Assembly: GCF_029914245.1 (NCBI RefSeq) | Contig: NZ_JARYZI010000001.1 | Location: forward strand, 124,001-188,000 | DNA length: 64,000 nt | Origin: Fusibacter bizertensis | GTDB taxonomy: Bacteria > Bacillota > Clostridia > Peptostreptococcales > Acidaminobacteraceae | Reading direction: 5' to 3' | Shown here: piece by piece, positions 63,439 to 64,000 of the stretch | Position numbering within the stretch: the first letter of the stretch is position 1 | Layout: every line of letters begins with the position of its first letter | Notes under the pieces: generated by a model | What the model was told of the DNA's origin: nothing | The model's input: the letters and a program-made list of their open reading frames with translations, nothing else | Databases searched by the model: none | Translations under genes and position numbers: made by a program

Positions 63439-64000
63439 TTATAATATATTTGTTGCGTCTAAATCCATACTTATTTTGCAATTTCTAACCCCTGCGAAGT
63501 GTTCTTCCAATGATTTTAATGCCGACTTAATATCATTTACGCTTTCAGGTTTTACTTTAATTAGGATTTGCCATCTATAAACGTTATCTATTTTCTTTAA
63601 TAATGCAGGATTTGCAGGGTATAATTCAATATCATTTTGTAAACCTTTTTTTAACAATTTTTTTGACAAGTAAACATGGCTTCTTTTCGCATAATTTTCA
63701 ACGTCTTCAGCTTTACTCGATGAAAAGACTAAATTGATCAATTGATAAAAAGGTGGATATTTTAGAGCTTTACGATAAGCAATTTCATATTCATAAAAAG
63801 ACTCATAATTTTCTTGATTCAGTGCATAATGATCAGGAGAGTAAGTTTGAAGTATAACTTCACCTTCAAGTTCACCTCTACCCGCTCTACCTGCAACCTG
63901 ATTAAACAGTTGATACGCACGCTCGGCAGCTTGGTATTGAGGTAAATTTAACAACAAATCAGCGGATAAAATGCCAATGAGGGTAACCTTTCTAAAATCC
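63439..64000 (-). CDS. priA: Primosomal helicase PriA, C-terminal part
   Basis: The last 186 codons of priA, cut by the right edge of the window. The frame is open to base 64000 and begins DFRKVTLIGILSADLLLNLP, then QVAGRAGRGELEGEVILQTY, the final helicase motif, and the C-terminal PriA domain (YEYEIAYRKALKYPPFYQLI; QILIKVKPESVNDIKSALKS). No real start codon lies in the window. It leads the def-fmt cluster. Confidence 0.96.
   Translation of the reverse strand, partial: DFRKVTLIGILSADLLLNLPQYQAAERAYQLFNQVAGRAGRGELEGEVILQTYSPDHYALNQENYESFYEYEIAYRKALKYPPFYQLINLVFSSSKAEDVENYAKRSHVYLSKKLLKKGLQNDIELYPANPALLKKIDNVYRWQILIKVKPESVNDIKSALKSLEEHFAGVRNCKISMDLDATNIL

Noticed and set aside
63439-63957. A complete small gene at the right edge starting at TTG 63957
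   Set aside because: The frame continues upstream to base 64000 with conserved PriA sequence, so it is only the 3' part of priA.
1-64000. CRISPR arrays, tRNA genes, insertion sequences or prophage remains
   Set aside because: No regularly spaced repeats, cloverleaf sequences, transposase or phage genes were found; the gene order is that of a conserved Firmicutes core chromosome.

Overview
The window is an AT-rich, low-GC Gram-positive (Firmicutes) chromosome segment, most likely from a motile anaerobe of the class Clostridia. This is inferred from the codY-flgB junction, a FliY-type switch protein, FlbD/SwrD and a MotE-like protein in the fla operon, ThyX rather than ThyA, and the Firmicutes order of housekeeping genes (priA-def-fmt, prpC-prkC-rsgA-rpe-thiN, rnc-smc-ftsY-ylxM-ffh-rpsP-khpA-rimM-trmD-rplS-rbgA-rnhB). 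I cannot name the genus. Almost everything is on the minus strand; only tmcAL, thyX and rpmB are on the plus strand. No gap between genes exceeds 300 bases. I saw no tRNA, rRNA, insertion sequence, prophage or CRISPR array.

Bases 1-22503 are one long flagellar operon read right to left: flgB-flgC-fliE-fliF-fliG-fliH-fliI-fliJ-motE-like-fliK-flgD-TIGR02530-like gene-flgE-flbD-motA-motB-fliL-fliM-fliY-cheY-fliO-fliP-fliQ-fliR-flhB-flhA-flhF. It encodes the basal body, rod base, hook, export gate, ATPase complex, C-ring and stator. Filament genes and the sigma factor gene are not in the window. flhF is cut by the left edge and carries an apparent frameshift in a run of seven A. A good SigD-type promoter lies between fliL and fliM. 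Two similar hairpins bracket flgE.

Bases 22504-34949 are codY, topA, dprA, comM, yraN, a small FlhB-like gene and a FliK-like gene, then rnhB, rbgA, rplS, trmD, rimM, khpA and rpsP. A CodY-box-like palindrome sits in the codY-flgB gap, so the nutrient regulator may act on the flagellar operon next to it. Bases 35000-45171 are ffh, ylxM, ftsY, smc, a radical SAM gene, rnc, plsX, rpmF and yceD: protein targeting, chromosome organisation, RNA processing and phospholipid synthesis.

Bases 45235-64000 are ackA, the divergent tmcAL-thyX pair, a coiled-coil gene, coaD, rsmD, recG, fakA, asp23/yloU, rpmB, then thiN, rpe, rsgA, prkC, prpC, rsmB, a membrane zinc peptidase, fmt, def and the 3' end of priA.

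I found no clear new multi-gene system. The points most worth a second look are the flhF frameshift, the internal SigD promoter, the flgE-flanking hairpins, a long hairpin in the rnc leader, a ThyX with a non-standard signature, and several palindromes and overlapping control elements in short intergenic gaps.
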